From assembly GCF_024139115.2 (NCBI RefSeq), contig NC_085141.1:240365047-240429046 (forward strand): a stretch of DNA of 64,000 bases, written 5' to 3'. Positions 13,501-28,500 of the stretch are shown one piece after another; within the stretch, counting starts at the first letter, position 1; each line of letters begins with the position of its first letter. The position numbers and the translations under genes are program-made. The DNA is from Armigeres subalbatus. Taxonomy: Eukaryota; Arthropoda; Insecta; Diptera; Culicidae. Under the pieces are notes generated by a model that saw only the letters and a program-made list of their open reading frames with translations, was not told where the DNA came from and ran no database searches.

Positions 13501-16500
13501 ATTAGCACATCATTTCTTCATTTAAACCATTTAAATTAAAATTTACCCGGTCTTAGCTTCTGCCTAGAGTTTTTATGATTCTTTTAATTTGTATGCCAAA
13601 TGGTCATTATGCCAAATAGTCGTTATGCCAAATGGTCGTTATGCCAAATGACCTTAAAATCATTATGACTATTTTTCTTGCCAAATGGCCCCTGACCATT
13701 CAACTCGGTATGTCAAATGGCATTATGCCAAACGGACTTATGCCAAACGGCATTATGCCATTTGGGGTAGCCCCGTTCATATTTAGTATTAATACGAACT
13801 TTTTTTGTGGTAAGTCAAATATAGGAAATGTTGCATTCTGGGGTATGGTATTCTGGGGATTAGGACATTCTAGGGAATGTCTTTCGGGGGATGGAGGCAT
13901 TCTGGGGATTGTGGTATTCAGGGGAATGGGAATGGGGGAGTAGTGCATTCAGAAGAATTATTTTCTGGGGAATCACTTTCTGGGCAATGGGTTTCTGGGG
14001 TATGACATACAATCGTGTCAGGCCGTACCTACAAAAAAATAATATTATTGAGAAATATGATTTAAATAGTGGAAATTAACTTCCTGCTAACATTCCATCC
14101 ATTTCCAGACTGTCGCTGTGCTGGACTTTGACCGAAATAAATGGTGTCGGTGTGTGGTAGACGGAGTTGTCGAAGATAACAGCGGGGATAAGCGCTATAA
14201 TTTGTGGGCAATCGATGATGGAGTACCGATCCAATCGTCCTCTCGGTATGTGAATCCTCTGCCGGAAAAATTCTCCAGAACTTCCACCAGCAAAGTTCGG
14301 CGGGGAGCTATTAAAAATATTCTTCCTTCGGAACAGGTCAGAGCCAATCCAGCTTTAGGGATTTCCTTCAGATATTAACTCAAGATTTAATACTTGCAGG
14401 TCTACGATTTCCAGGCGGACAGGCTTGTGCCAAAGATAACTTCTCGCTGGGATCCGAGTGTAGCACCGGTGCTGCAGTCCATAATTCGTAACTCCGTACA
14501 AATCAAATTTCTGAACGTGACCAGACATACGGTGCATAATATAATGGTCAATTTTGGTGAACTGAGATTGGTCACCAATAAGAACAATAGCTATAATGCA
14601 GCTCAAGTGTTGAAGGAACTGCGCAAGGCATTTGAAGTTGAACCAAGTGACTTCATCGCCAGTAAGTATAATTGGGACACGTGTGAAGAAACGATGTTAG
14701 TGCTTACGTCTTATTTTCCAACGGAGTTACCCCGGAGGAATTCCCATTGACAACTAGCATTTGTTTGTCTGTAGTTTTGAACTTACAGTCATCAGCCATG
14801 GCTCAGCTCAATATCATTTTGCTTTCTTGCGTTCCATCCCGACTTAGTTTTAACAAGAGCCGCTACCGATTAGGTTTTACAATCACTCTATACTACAACT
14901 GGCATAATCCATTTTTTCATTTCAGGGCTCGCGGAGATCCAAACTATGAATGTTAGTCGATGTCCAATTAATAACGCAAACGTAAATACCGTTAAAGACA
15001 ATCACGCCAAACCAATTGACATAAGTCCGATGAAGCCGCTGGGGCGATCCAACCAAAATGGTTATACGAAGGTATCGAATGGAATACCCGACCATGATCG
15101 GGAGCCAGAGGTCAATGGCATTGAAGATGATTATGATTTCGACGAAAGCGCTAGTATGGTAAAGCCATTCTACAAAGCTCAAGTGACGCCACGTAAGCCT
15201 ACAGTGGATCCGATCTCAGAAGGCTCCAACTCTGGCGAAGAGGAGTATCCACTAACGTCCCCAATGAACCGTTTGGGGATGAGACTGGATTACGAGAAAG
15301 AACTTTGGAAGCAAAATGTTCGTCCCGCCAGCAAACAATCAATCGCTACGATAGAAAAAATCCGAACTACTGCCAACTCTAACGGTAGTTATTCAGTTGA
15401 ACATTCTAGCGGTTATTCCGGTAAGAAATCGAACGGCTATTCCGGTGTGAATACAAATGAATCAATTCGCCAGTCGAGTGGATATTCGGGAAACGATTTA
15501 AAGCATGAAGATCAACAGGAGAAACCAAAATCGACCGTTTCGTTTCTTGCCAAGCTTGAGATGCGCAAGAAGCAACGGGCAGCCGCAGCTGCAGCTGCTC
15601 AGAAGCAACCCATATCCGAGGAGGTTGAAAACAAACCTCGTTATCCGGAAATAAACATCATCCCTGCCGGGTATCAAATGGGTAACCTGAAATTTGAAAA
15701 TGGTAAAGTGGTTGCCGGTACTACAGAAGATCCGTCGGAAAGCAAACCAAACTCATGGGGTTACTGTAAGCCGCGAAACCTGGGCAATGATCGTGGAAAA
15801 CAGCATCAACAGCCCCCGAGGCAGCAAAAACAGCAGCAGCATAGTGACGAATACGATACGGACAACGGAAAAGTTTACGTCACCAAAAATGGAAGTCGAT
15901 TTGATCGCGTTATTGAAGACGAAGCATGGTAAGCAATTCGATTCCTCGACAGTAGAAGTTATGGTTTCATATTCAAAAATGAACTAAATTTTTATGCTTC
16001 CCAAGAAGGTATTTAGGATCTATTTATAATTTTACATATATTAGTTACTTATTGTAAACTAATTTTCATTAGCCGATCGATCGATAGAATCGTTCTGAAT
16101 GATAATGGCTTTAACGGGTATCTTACTCGTATGGAACGCGATTTTGGTATGAGACTGAGAGATAATTCTCGTTCCAATATTGACAGTGTTGTCACTATTT
16201 ATTACGAACGCAGTAAATGTAACTAGCAAAGCAGCTTACTTTCTTACCTTTATTACCGAATACAATTCTTGTAAATGTTCTAATATAAGCTATGTGACGT
16301 CCGTAATAAATACGAATGATTACGGATAAACGAATATTCCATGTCTTAATGGAATGTTTAAAGTATCCTGTCTCGCACTCAAAACAATGACATTTGTACA
16401 TGGGATGTTTGTGTTGTAATCTGTTCATTTCATAGTTACAGTTATCAAGCAAAGGTTTCAATAATCCACTGTTAGTAGTCTCCAATGTTATCTACATCTA

Positions 16501-19500
16501 CAATTGAAGGGAGATAAAAATAACTGTCAGCATTGAATGAGTACAATAAGTTTATTAAAAAAATAATGAAAATAGGACAACACTGATATGATTAAATACG
16601 ATTTACATTTGCTGCATATGGCATTATTCATTCGTATCAAACCTAGGTAGAATAGTAGCGCGACTAAAAAAATAATGACGTGATAGGAAAACGGCAGGAA
16701 TTTCCAGTTGGCTATTGCACTCTCAAGTGACAACCTTATAGCCTATTCAGATTACGAGCATAGAGAAACAGACGACTCACTTAGAACAAAATGCAATCAA
16801 AATCATCGTCACGGAAACATTATCTCCCAATGCTAAGTTCACTGTGTGTGTGGACAAGCGGCAACCAGATGGCGGTAGTGTACAAACGTCAAACACAAGC
16901 GAAATCGGTCGAAACCCTATCAGTGGCTTTTTGACCACTTACAAAAAATTGAATTCACCGTTAAAAAGGTGAACGATAGAACATGTGTTGAGTGAGACGT
17001 GTGTTTCTCTGCGTAACGAGCTTTATTACGCGTTAAAGTGCAGAATGAAAATTGAATGTATGAGCACTGGCATCAAGTTACTGCTCATCATATAATAAAA
17101 GGCGTATGATGAAGAGAGTAGACAATTAATTAGAGCTATTTAGCGGAATGTCTTTACTTGTCATAATGAATATGACAAATTAAGAAAGTGAAATTGTATG
17201 CAGATTGAAGGGATCGACTAAGCGTTTAATATTATTATTCTTCCAACATTGACTTTACATTTCGTTATCACTAAATTTTCTATTGTTCATTTAAAAATGC
17301 AATGTTATGTTTAAACCTCAATGAAACTGTTATCTAAATATTTTGAATTCGTTCCACATATTGTTGTACTTTTGAGAATAAGCATTGAATTCTATAAAAT
17401 GATATAAGTTATGTATTTATTTATGTGTCTACGAAAATTATTACATCTTACACAGATATCCTATCTGTTTCTTATTTATTTATCCAGACTAAGGCCGGAG
17501 TGTCCTGTATAGCACATAAAAGTCGTCTCCATGAAACTCGATCTATAACTGCATGGCGGAAACCATATTTTTACCGGCTTGTTGTCCGACATTCTGGCTA
17601 CGTGACCGACCATCTATCTTTCAACAGCTGATGCAACTCGTAATTCATTTGCCTCCTCCATGTACCGTGATGTGCCCTAATTTCGCGCGTGCCCTAACTT
17701 CGCGCATTATAAAATAATTTATTTTTTTTTCAATTTTTAGGTGCCAGTCAAAATTGAAAAATCTGGAGTATTATAAAATATCATTGTTGTTGAATGTTTT
17801 TCACGAAAAAATTTGAAGAACAAACTTGGTTTACCGTGGAAGTACCATATTTGACGCAGGTCCAAACTTGGCGCACTTTCATATCAAATGATTCAAAAAA
17901 CCCTTTTTTCGCCAAAAATATATCAACGAATAAAGCTAGATGGCTTTATTTGCTCTTCTTCTTTGCATATATGGAATAAAAAGCGTATTATTGATAAAGA
18001 ATCAACGTACCCGAATAAAATATGTGGAAGTTATACGCATAATGCGTCAAATTTTCGCTTTCTTAGCCACAATGCTAAGGATCAAACGATATTTTTTTCG
18101 CGCAAAATTACTTTTGTGAGAATTTTTGACCCCTACCTACAAACAGCTGAGCATTATGAGTAAGATTTCCCTTTTAAGTTGAACATTGTAACATTCGAAC
18201 GCATTTTTCAACCCAAAATGTTCTGCGTCAAATTAGGCTCACAATCCATTGCGATGTTCCTAATTAATCTTAGCAGACGAATAGACAAGGCAGTGCTTAT
18301 AAACCTCAATAATACTATTAGGAAAAGCAATAAGTATTCATTTAGTTTTAACTAACTCTCTACTACTTACAATATTAGTCAACGTTATCCCACTACGTGT
18401 CCAGCCCATGATAGTATGCCTTATGATCTCTTCGATTTTGATGCGTTTTTTAACGCATTACTTACACGGTATTTGGTTATTATGCAGTTTTTCTATGCTG
18501 GTTTTGAAATTCTTGCGAGAAAATAATATTATATAATAAATTAGTATCCTATAATTTAATTTACTTTCTTTGTACGAAATTCTAACAAGCCAAAAAAGAA
18601 TAACAAATTTTCAATTTATTTCTGTCGCTATCCAAGCTACTAGTCGGGCAACCCTGAATATGAAATTAAACAAAAATATGACTGGCTTTCTTATATAAGC
18701 TTCAGTGTGTGTAAATAGTTTATTGAAAAAATGTATATAGACGGGCAGCTCACATTTTTTGAGATATATCTGCCGGTCACGTAACATTTGCATAATGGTA
18801 GCTTCAATGTGGTTCTAAAAGGGTTCATATACAGGTTGCGTTTTCTGTATCCTCCTCATTTTATAGATTCAAAATTGTAGATTACCGAAGAAAGTGAAGT
18901 TTTTATTACAAATACAACAGATCATGGTAGGCTGGTTACGAAATGAAATGTCAAATTTAATTCTCCCGTGATTCACGGGCCGTGAATATATACTTTGACA
19001 TGATTCTTACACCTTATTGAGAAGCATTTGATTGATGTGCAGGATACATGAAACTAACAAAACATTTACGTGCTACTTAGCATATAACTTGCAGAATAAC
19101 TGAACAAAAATAAACAAAATGCTGCTTTGTATAATAAATTAACTTGTTATTTTATATCGTACAAAGTTCTATTACAATGTAATTATATAATAAAAAATGA
19201 TTGAGTTTTAACATAGTTTCAAAGTGCGTCAAATTAGGAACAACTTTGCGTCAAATAAGGAACACGGTAAAATTAGTGCGTCAAGTTGGGCACCTCGAGT
19301 ACCATATAAAAACAGATTAAAAAACTAAGAAATATACTTATATTTCGAGGTTTCATTATTTGTACACATTCTATAATAGTAGAAAGCTCGTTATGCAGAA
19401 TATTAGGCAAATCCATTTAGAAATTGTTTTTGAAGTAATGATTATTTTTAAAATGTTCTTAACTGCGTCAAATATGGTGCCTCCACGGTAGTACACCAAA

Positions 19501-22500
19501 TAAAATTATTTCAATTTGATCCTCCCATCGACCGCCATATTTGCTTGTGCTTAGCACAGCGACGAAGAACATGACCCAAGTAAACAAATGATTTTACTGT
19601 ACAAAACTGGCTACTTTTTGGAAATATTTGTATCCATTATGCTCTGTTGGATATGTTTATTCGTCATTACTATTGAAAAGTGTAAAATTTTATGTATTTT
19701 GTGTTTATTAAGACTTTTGCTTTGTGCGCGAAATTAGGTATATGAGAGTAATTATGGTGCCTAATTTCGTTCATTGTTGTTGCGTAGTTTTATTTGCAAC
19801 ATTCTAATGAAACAAAAGCAAAACAATACTCAGGACAGCTTTACATTGAATAGAACCCGAAGAGTTCATTTCCATACGCTTTTTATCTAATTTTCAGGCG
19901 GATAACCACCGACATCGACTAATGTTGACTTGAAAAATCTTATTGATCAGTGCCTGCAATAGCTATCAAAACCGATGGATAAAATGATGCTAAAATGTGC
20001 TATGTTTAAAATGATGCTAAACTTAAGATAAAACTACAGCAGCTTTTTCAATAATGTATATAATATTGAAGATGTTTTGTATAAAACACATATTTGAAGA
20101 TGTCTCATGTCAGAGATAGCGGAATTTAAGACTTTCTTTCATGACGTCCCGAAAATTTAAACTTTTTTTATACACCAGCTAAACATTGCTCATACAATGC
20201 CTTTTTTCTTAAAATATGGTTTATATTTCAGAAGAAAAGGATATTTTAGGAATTATGACTTGTGTCAACTAAAATGCATGAAGTAATCTAAGTAAAGCTC
20301 CAGGATCGAAATATAGGCACATACCATTTTGACTAAAGAATGGGTCACTGACGGCTGTCCGATACCGTTATCTGCATATTTTGAACAATGGATGCATGCT
20401 TCTATTGGTTAAATGATTATATTTCATCAAACCAATAACGATATTCAATTCCAAACATGAGCGAAGTTAGGAACATTTTTGCGCGAAATTAGGAACATTT
20501 TTGCGCGAAATTAGGAACTATCCTATTTTCTTGCGCGAAATAAGGAGCATACAACGGTCTTGGATTCATACTCCAATTTTTTTTAAATAGCGGCAAAATT
20601 TGCAAGTAACATTTTTTTGAGAACCTAGAATCCTTCTACTACGTGATGCAGTAGCAAATGGATTGTGCCACGTTTGGCCTAAAGTCGTTTGGCCTAATGC
20701 CGTTTGGCATAAGGTCGTTTGGCCTAAAGTCATTTGGCCTAATGGTCGTTTAGCCTTATGGTCGTTTGGCCTAATGGTCGATTGGCCTAATGGTCGTTTG
20801 GCATAATAGGTACATATAGGTGTAAACGATTGAAATATATTGTTATATGAAATTCTTTTCGTAGGTGCAAAATAAAACCATGTGCATGTGATCAAAAAGC
20901 GAAATACAAACTAACGTTAAAATATTTCAAATCACTTTTACAATACAATAAAACCAGGAATTTATAAAAAGAAAGGTATAAAAAACAATGAATCAGATAT
21001 GTTTTGGCAATGTCGACATATGAAAACAGTATAACTTGAAAGAACTGATCATGCTTCAAAGAAGGCATCAACATTTTTGGAAAATGCTTGTCATATGCAA
21101 TAACATAGCAGTAAATCTCGAAAGAACAGCACATGCTTTAAAGAAGGTGTCAACCATATTGTAAAGATTGTATGTTTCCTATACAATGTCAAAACTGTAA
21201 AACTCAATATACAAACCCCATTCGATTTTGACATCACGTTCGGAACATTTATGTTGCCAAAATCGAATGGTTTTTGTTTTCTTATTATACTTTAACATTT
21301 CTTCACTTCTTGTGACGCTAGCCACACTGTGACCCTTTTTTACATTAAGATACTCATTTTTCTTATATGTTGTAAAACTATGTTGATTTTTCTCAAAATT
21401 GAGCCCACAGAATTTTATTTCGAAATGAAAAGTGAAATGAAACCCAATTTTAATCATCTTTGAGGGGAATTGATTATTTTTCGACGGAAGCATTTTGTTT
21501 TATTTTTAAAAATCATCAAAAACTGTACTTCAGACAATATTCGGCTAAAAATGAATTAAATCGCATATCAGCAGAATGAACCCAAACTTATGGCCGGTTT
21601 ACCATATAGTGGGTGAAACCAAACTTTTGGCCGCCAGCCGTCTCCCTAATAAAGAAAACAATAATAATGAAAAAAAAAAACTTTGGCCTATGCATACTAT
21701 GTACTTGAGTAAACATTTTGATTTTTAAAAATAAAACAAAATTTTTCCGCCGAAAATCATCAATGCCCCTCAAAAAAATTGGGTTCCATTTCACTTTTCA
21801 TTTCGAAATTTTGTGGGCTCAATTTAGAGAAAAATCAATATATTTTTACAACATAATAAGACAAATGAGTATCTTAAGGTCACTCCTGACGGAATCCAAG
21901 TTTCAAAGTGCTCGCGTTTTCGGGGGCACACCACTCGATACGGAGGCGGCGCACAACTATCATTTTTGTTGATTTAGTAAGACGGCGAAAATACGACCAA
22001 AAACTTTTGCCTATATTTTTCGAGGGTGAACCCAAACTTTTGGCCGGGAGTGTACATATCGTATGTGACTATCGGATAATGTTGTTATACACCAATAATG
22101 TGGATTTCCAAATGTAGCATAAAATAAAATAACATTTTCACATAATTTACTAGAAAGAATAATTTACGTTTTTCAAATTATGCCAAACGACCATTAGGCC
22201 AATCAACCATTAGGCCAAACAACCATTAGGCCAAACGACTTTAGGCCAAATGACCATTAGGCCAAACGGCGTTATGCCAAACGTCATTAGGCCAAACGAC
22301 TGTAGGCCAAATGACCTACAACCTAGCAAATGTTTCCAAATGGCCATTACATGTTTTTTAATGAGCCTTCTTACTTTGTCAGATCTTAAGTGCGCGAAAT
22401 TAGGGTACTTCACGGTACTATCTTCAAGGATTGCAAAATTCGCTCTTAATGAACGACGATACACAACATTTATGCCTCTCTCAATCGTAACAAGACTCGT

Positions 22501-25500
22501 GGTCACCCGCTGTCCTCTTAAGCCTCTTCCTATCGTGTACTTCGTACTAAGCTTGACTTCCCTCTTCAGTCTGAAGTCGTCGGAGTTGCCGAGCTGAACG
22601 CACTTCGCGAAAATCGTAACGCTCGTACCAATCCTTGTCCTTCGTATTACACCCTCTAAAGCGACATAAAACTGTATGGTTATCAAACTGGAAAAGTGCT
22701 CCGTCTTTACGTTTTCGCGAAAGAAACAGACGAGTATCAATTAATTGCATACTATTTGACAACTCGGCCGTACGAAAGTCATTTTTTGTTAAATATCTTG
22801 GCTGCACATATGCACAGCACATGTTTCGAAATGGACAAAGTGTCTTGGAGGGACTCGAACCCTCAACCTCCACTCTCTAGTTGGGCGTGATAACCCCTAC
22901 ACAACAAGACCACTTGAAGGTCAAGTTTGTGGAAAAGCCATCAGACCACTCTATACAAATCCACCCAGCACCCGTTACTGGGGTCAAAGTGTGTAAAGTT
23001 TTCGATAATAAGCAACGTGGGCTCGCGTGACTGTGGATATACAACAGTAGAGCACGTCGTTTGGGCAAATCTAGCATCCGAAAGATATTCAATTTGCAAA
23101 AAAGAGCTAACCGCGGTAAAGGTTGGTACTCGGTATTCTGATGGCTTTTCCGCACACGTGACCTTTAAGTGGTATTGCTGTGTAGGGGTTATCAGTGGAA
23201 CTCCAAATTATAGCTGCGTTTGAATAATATTGATTTTATACCTCGTGTTGTCCTGCATTAGCTTTAGTTGTAAAAAGCAGCTAAAGGCTGAAAAGCACGC
23301 CCAAGAGAAAAGTCGTATAATGGAGAAGAATTTAGAGGCGTTACTGGATCGATGGGACATGTTCGTCGATCGACTATTGAGGATGAACGAGTCGTTGCAA
23401 ACAGAATCGGTCAGTGTTCACCTGCTGAAACTGTATGAGGAAACGTTGCACCGAACTGCAGACGATTTCGAAAAAAAACTTACTCGGAAATCTCGCTCTT
23501 GCTGCCGAAGGAAGAAAGAGTAGCACAACGCACTGAGTATCAAACGTTTGAAAAGCTTCACAACCAGATTAATATCAAACTTAAGGAGAGTATTGCTCAA
23601 ACAGAGCTGACAAGGAAGCTGGCGGAGTTGCCGAACGTGTCGGCGCTTCCTACAACATCAGCGCCGCCGCCTACATACATCCAAGCTCCAGTATCAGTTT
23701 CCCATTTCACCATTTCATCAAATTTATTCCAGAGCATCATGTCGCGATATACACAGGAGACTCCAGCTATGAAGATTTTACACTTACGAAATGCGCTTAC
23801 CGGCGACGCGAAAGAAAAGATAGACCAGGACATTGTGAACATCAATGACTACGATGCTGCCTGGAGAGTCTTGGAAGATGCGCACGAAGACAAGCGAGCT
23901 GATACTGGTGATTCACCAGTGGTGAACGTGGCAGGCTTGGCATTTGCTCGCACAATGAGCTCAATGAGCAAAAAAAAGTTCATCAAAAGTGAGCAACAAC
24001 ATATCACGGATATGATCAAAACATACAAAAAAAGATGCTCTTCGTTGTGGGAAAAATGAGGAGCGGCTCTCTTTGAGAGAAACCTTTTGTCTCAATGAGC
24101 CTCTCTGAGGAGCATCATTTTTGGTGTTCTTTCGAACTGAACGTACAGTTAAATGATAGCACACTTCTGTCAAACCATCGCTACCCGCACAACAGTCTTA
24201 CAAATTCGTACTTTTATGAGACCAGCATAAGAATAGGGACCGTGTATAGCATCCATGAACGGGTAGAAATGAACACCATTCTATCTTTACATTAATTATT
24301 TACTGCTTCTAAGCAACAGGCAGCTTGATGTAGGTAATTTAACATTTATCTAGTTAACAATTACAATTTGAAGTGCAAAGAGATTATTGACGAAATTATC
24401 TTATACTAGACGAACTGTCCGATCTCTCTCGGGTTTTATTTTTGATCTGTCAATCATTTAGTTGATTGAGGCGTCGCACTCTAGATCGATTTCAGTTCCG
24501 AGTTTGATGGCTTTCTTCAGAACTTATTAATCCGTTGCATTTAGACAACTTCCCAACTTTCCCCAGCAAATTGATCAACTATTAGTATGTACAAATACAG
24601 TTGATCCCAAGACGAATCGATTACTGAGAGAATCTTGTAAATTGGTCCACTCGTTCGTGATTTATATTGCCTCAAAGGAAATGCAAACTCATTTTTGTAT
24701 ATAGAGACTAGTTGAACGTACCCGAGCTTGCTCGGGGTTGTATTATTTTGCATTCCTGTCAATTGTTGTGTTCATTGCAGCGCCGCACTCTAGATCATTT
24801 TATGTGCGATCGCATTGGGTTTTCTCCCAACTGGCCCTAATATTGTATTTAGACAGTTTTCCACCAGATTTGCAAACTTTTTGAATACACAGCGGAGCCC
24901 AAGCCGAATCGATTGGTGAGGAAATCTTGCAAATCGGTCTTATTAAACCGCATGATCCCAGTGTATACCATTTTGACCGATAAATACAAGATTTGTTCGA
25001 CTGCTTCAATTTTGATTAAAATATACTAAGCTCTTTCAAGAGAATGTCTTCAACGTGTAAAAATAAAATGAAGCAGTCCTTAACCCGCATTATGACAGTG
25101 ATTGAATTGTTTTCTAAACAAACACGATAAATACAATTACCTACTGGCTACCCTTTAGATTAGCCAACTAATGATCATAAATTTATTCGCCACCACCAAT
25201 TCCGTCCTTCGAGAAAAGAGGCTCAAAGATACTCAATGAGCAACTTTTTCCTCACCTCATTGAGTCAAACCATTTAGTTATCATTGAGAAATGAATATAT
25301 TTCGGAGCAACCCGAAAAAGAGAGAAGCGCAAAAGTACAAAAGAGAAGAGCAAAGATTCGTGTGTCGAGAGCAGTGAGCATTTTTTTCTTCTCCTGATTT
25401 GCTCTGAGGAGCATTCCATCCCTGGAACGTGATATATAAGAAGCTTGACAAGGAGACACAGGAACAGTGGGAGATGAAGCTCCGCAGTGGTGAGTTGCCA

Positions 25501-28500
25501 GCAGAGGTGCAATTTATCAACAATGCCTGCTGAGTGTGATTATTTTGTTTTGTATTTTTCTCTGCTCCTCTTCGCCTATGACGGTGGCTTTCAGTCAGTA
25601 AGACAAAGCAGGAGTAGATTAGCTTACTCGGTTTGCCAACAGCGGGTTGAAGCTGATGATCAATTGGCACAAATTTCCTGTCACTGTCTTTCAAGTGATA
25701 GTATTCACCCATGCATTTATATAGGGCCGTCGCATTCACGCAGCAGCGAGTGAACTGAATGGACTGTCACTGCGGGCTGCGTGTGCAATGAGAAGAGAGG
25801 TCTTCCAATATTTTGGTGCCCAACGTTCAAGAGCATGAGTGTGTCGGACCGCAGGAATGTTATTACTAAGACGAATTTGTGTTTCAACTGTCTAAAGGCA
25901 CGTCATCGGGTGAATGAATGTCAATCCGAATCTCGATGCAAAATGCAAGGTTGTGGTCGCAAGCATCACAGTTTACTCCATTCCGCTGATACCCACAGCA
26001 ATCCAGTTCCTGAGAAGAGTAGCGAACCGAAGCAGTCGCAGTCAGTAGTACCTGCCAGTCCTAAAAGGTGTCCAAGCTACTACTTCTGAGCAGCAGAACG
26101 CCGCAGTATCCCTGTACACCCACGTCAGCAGTATGAAGCGTCAAGTTTTGCTGTCAACAGCGGAAGTTCTAGTGGCTGGACAAAACGGTTTCAATGTTAA
26201 ATGTCGAGCATTGTTGGACTCGGGATCCAACAGCAACATAATCACCGAGACGTTGGCGACCAAGTTGAAGCTCAAAATGGATCGTGTAGATTTGTCAGTG
26301 TGTGGTTTAAACGACATTCTGGAAAATACGCAGACGCTATGTACGTGTGGTGGGAATTTTCACAGCTACTGCTACACAGCTGCTGCTTAACAAACTCTGA
26401 AATGGGAATTATGTTAACAATCCCATTAATAAGAATGGCAGACCTTGGGAACTGCTCTGTATTATCGTATATCAACTTACACGATTTAGTATCTATACCC
26501 AATACTTTTCCATTCACCGACCACGGCTCCTGGATAAAAGCAATATCCAGTTGACTTTGTATAAACCTCCTGCAAAGTACAGTGCTTGCACCCTTTGCAT
26601 GATGGAGATTTATTTGGATGAATTTGAAGCTGTTTTTTCTATTGAATGTGGTTATTGTGTTATTGCTTTTTGGGTACTTTTCCTTGTTCCCCAGAGAAAG
26701 TTTTGCAGTCCTTCACCAACCGGTTAATGCCTGCCGAAGTTTCAATTTTTCTGTATCCACGTTGTGAAAGAGCTTGTAACGGGCTTGGTGGTCATATGGC
26801 TACCGCTTCTGCCTCATACGCTGGACTCAGGAGGTCGTGGGTTCAATCCCAGGCCCGTTCAAATTCTCCTACTTTGTATCTTTTCATATATTTATCATGT
26901 TCTAGCAGTCGCTAGAACTGGAAATGGGCTTTCATACCGTTTCCATCTTCTATCCCTATACCTACCTAGTTCTAGCAGGTTACTGTTAGAATTCGAAATG
27001 AGCGAAAAAGTTCGTTTCGACATGCAATTAGAATACTACACCACCCTTTCATAACTATCACATTGGCAACCCGTTAACCAAGACAAACCTCTGCCATCAA
27101 ACCTTAACCCCAAGATTCCAATAAAATTCCGCAGGAGCTCGTGACGAGTGCAGAGGTGTTCTCGGCTTGCAGTGGGCGAGTGACTGCATCATCAATTCCT
27201 TCCCATCCCCGATGACCGCGAGGACGTGCCAGCGCCGTTATCGACTATCCAAAATACTAGAGCTCTCGGACTGTGCATTGAGGTTGGAGAGCAAATCCCA
27301 TGCTTCCATCCATTGGTTCCCTGTGCAATTGCGATTGTTCTGGTCGATCACGGAGTAGCAACTACGAAATGCACGGTCATCATGCTCATGCTCATGCTCA
27401 TCCACGTTGTGAAAGAGCTTGCACAGTACTTTGGAAACCGCTTGGTCCTGGGACCTGCGATTTATGTTTTTTTCGCCCATAATGTCGTCTCCAGTTGTAT
27501 CACAGGTCCTTTCCTTACTGTTAAGCTCCTTAACGTGATGCTGAGTCCTTCCAGTATTATGGACATTGCTTGATTCTGGGACTGTCTGATGAGTGATGAT
27601 TTCATTAACTTCATCCTCGCCGGTGTTGCAAGACTTCCTCTTGGCCTCACTCATGTCAACATACATTTTGTCACTGTCAGGTTTTTATTGGGAGTTCCTG
27701 ATAGAAGCATTCCCAAATTTGTAATCCAAAACAAAATCACATTATTTCAAGGTTTTCATTGATACACCATCCACGCTGAAAGTAAGTTCAACATGGCGTT
27801 TATTTATAATCTTTTGCAAGAATATTTTCCAACTATCCACTACTAAATAGAGATGCACCGAATAGTGGTATTCGGTGTTCGGCCGAATATCGAATATTTC
27901 AATTTTAGTTATTCGGCGAAACGAATATTCGGCCGAATGTTCGGCCGAATAACCTGCCCCTATTCGGCCGAAAAATCTGCCTTTATTCGGCCGAAAAATC
28001 ACTCATGCTCAATTGATACCAATTTCAGTAGGTTTATTGAATAAATATAAAGGAAATAAATATGTTCACCCCCTAAGAAATCAAACGCAGGATTTCTTTT
28101 GATAGACTACTAATTGTTTTTGAAGAGAAGAATGTCTTATTTCTAAAACATAACGATTCATATACAATGAAAATAGGATGTGTGAACTTTGACACATTAA
28201 GACATTTTTATCAAGTGTCAAAGCTAAATAGGTTTTGAGACGACTGCAAATCAAATGTCGGCAATTACTGTATTTGGAACGCTTCACGTAATTCCAGAAT
28301 ATGTTTGCGACCAAGACAAAAAGTCGACAATAATTATATTTGTGTTTGCCTTATCGGGAAAGCCGATTTAAATAGTAAGAGCAAAAGGATGTCGGATGAT
28401 ATATAGGTCTTGAAAACCCATAATCAATAAAAACGACAGAAATACCAGATTCATTACAATTTTTAATTATTTTTTTGTATACCTAAGTAGTGTTATCACC

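Larger units (their letters stand above)
17665..22415. mobile_element. outer TA-flanked element hosting other insertions
   Basis: Left end CCGTGATGTGCCCTAATTTC and right end complement (GAAATTAGGGTACTTCACGG) are flanked by TA at 17663-17664 and 22416-22417. GCGCGAAATTAGG motifs repeat inside (20465-20545). It contains at least two later insertions. No transposase is found. Confidence 0.7.

Noticed and set aside
14662..14750. Reading exon 3 on to the stop at 14748
   Set aside because: Splicing at GTAAGT 14662 keeps phase with exon 4 and the rest of the gene. Read-through would end the protein before all helicase and later Tudor exons.
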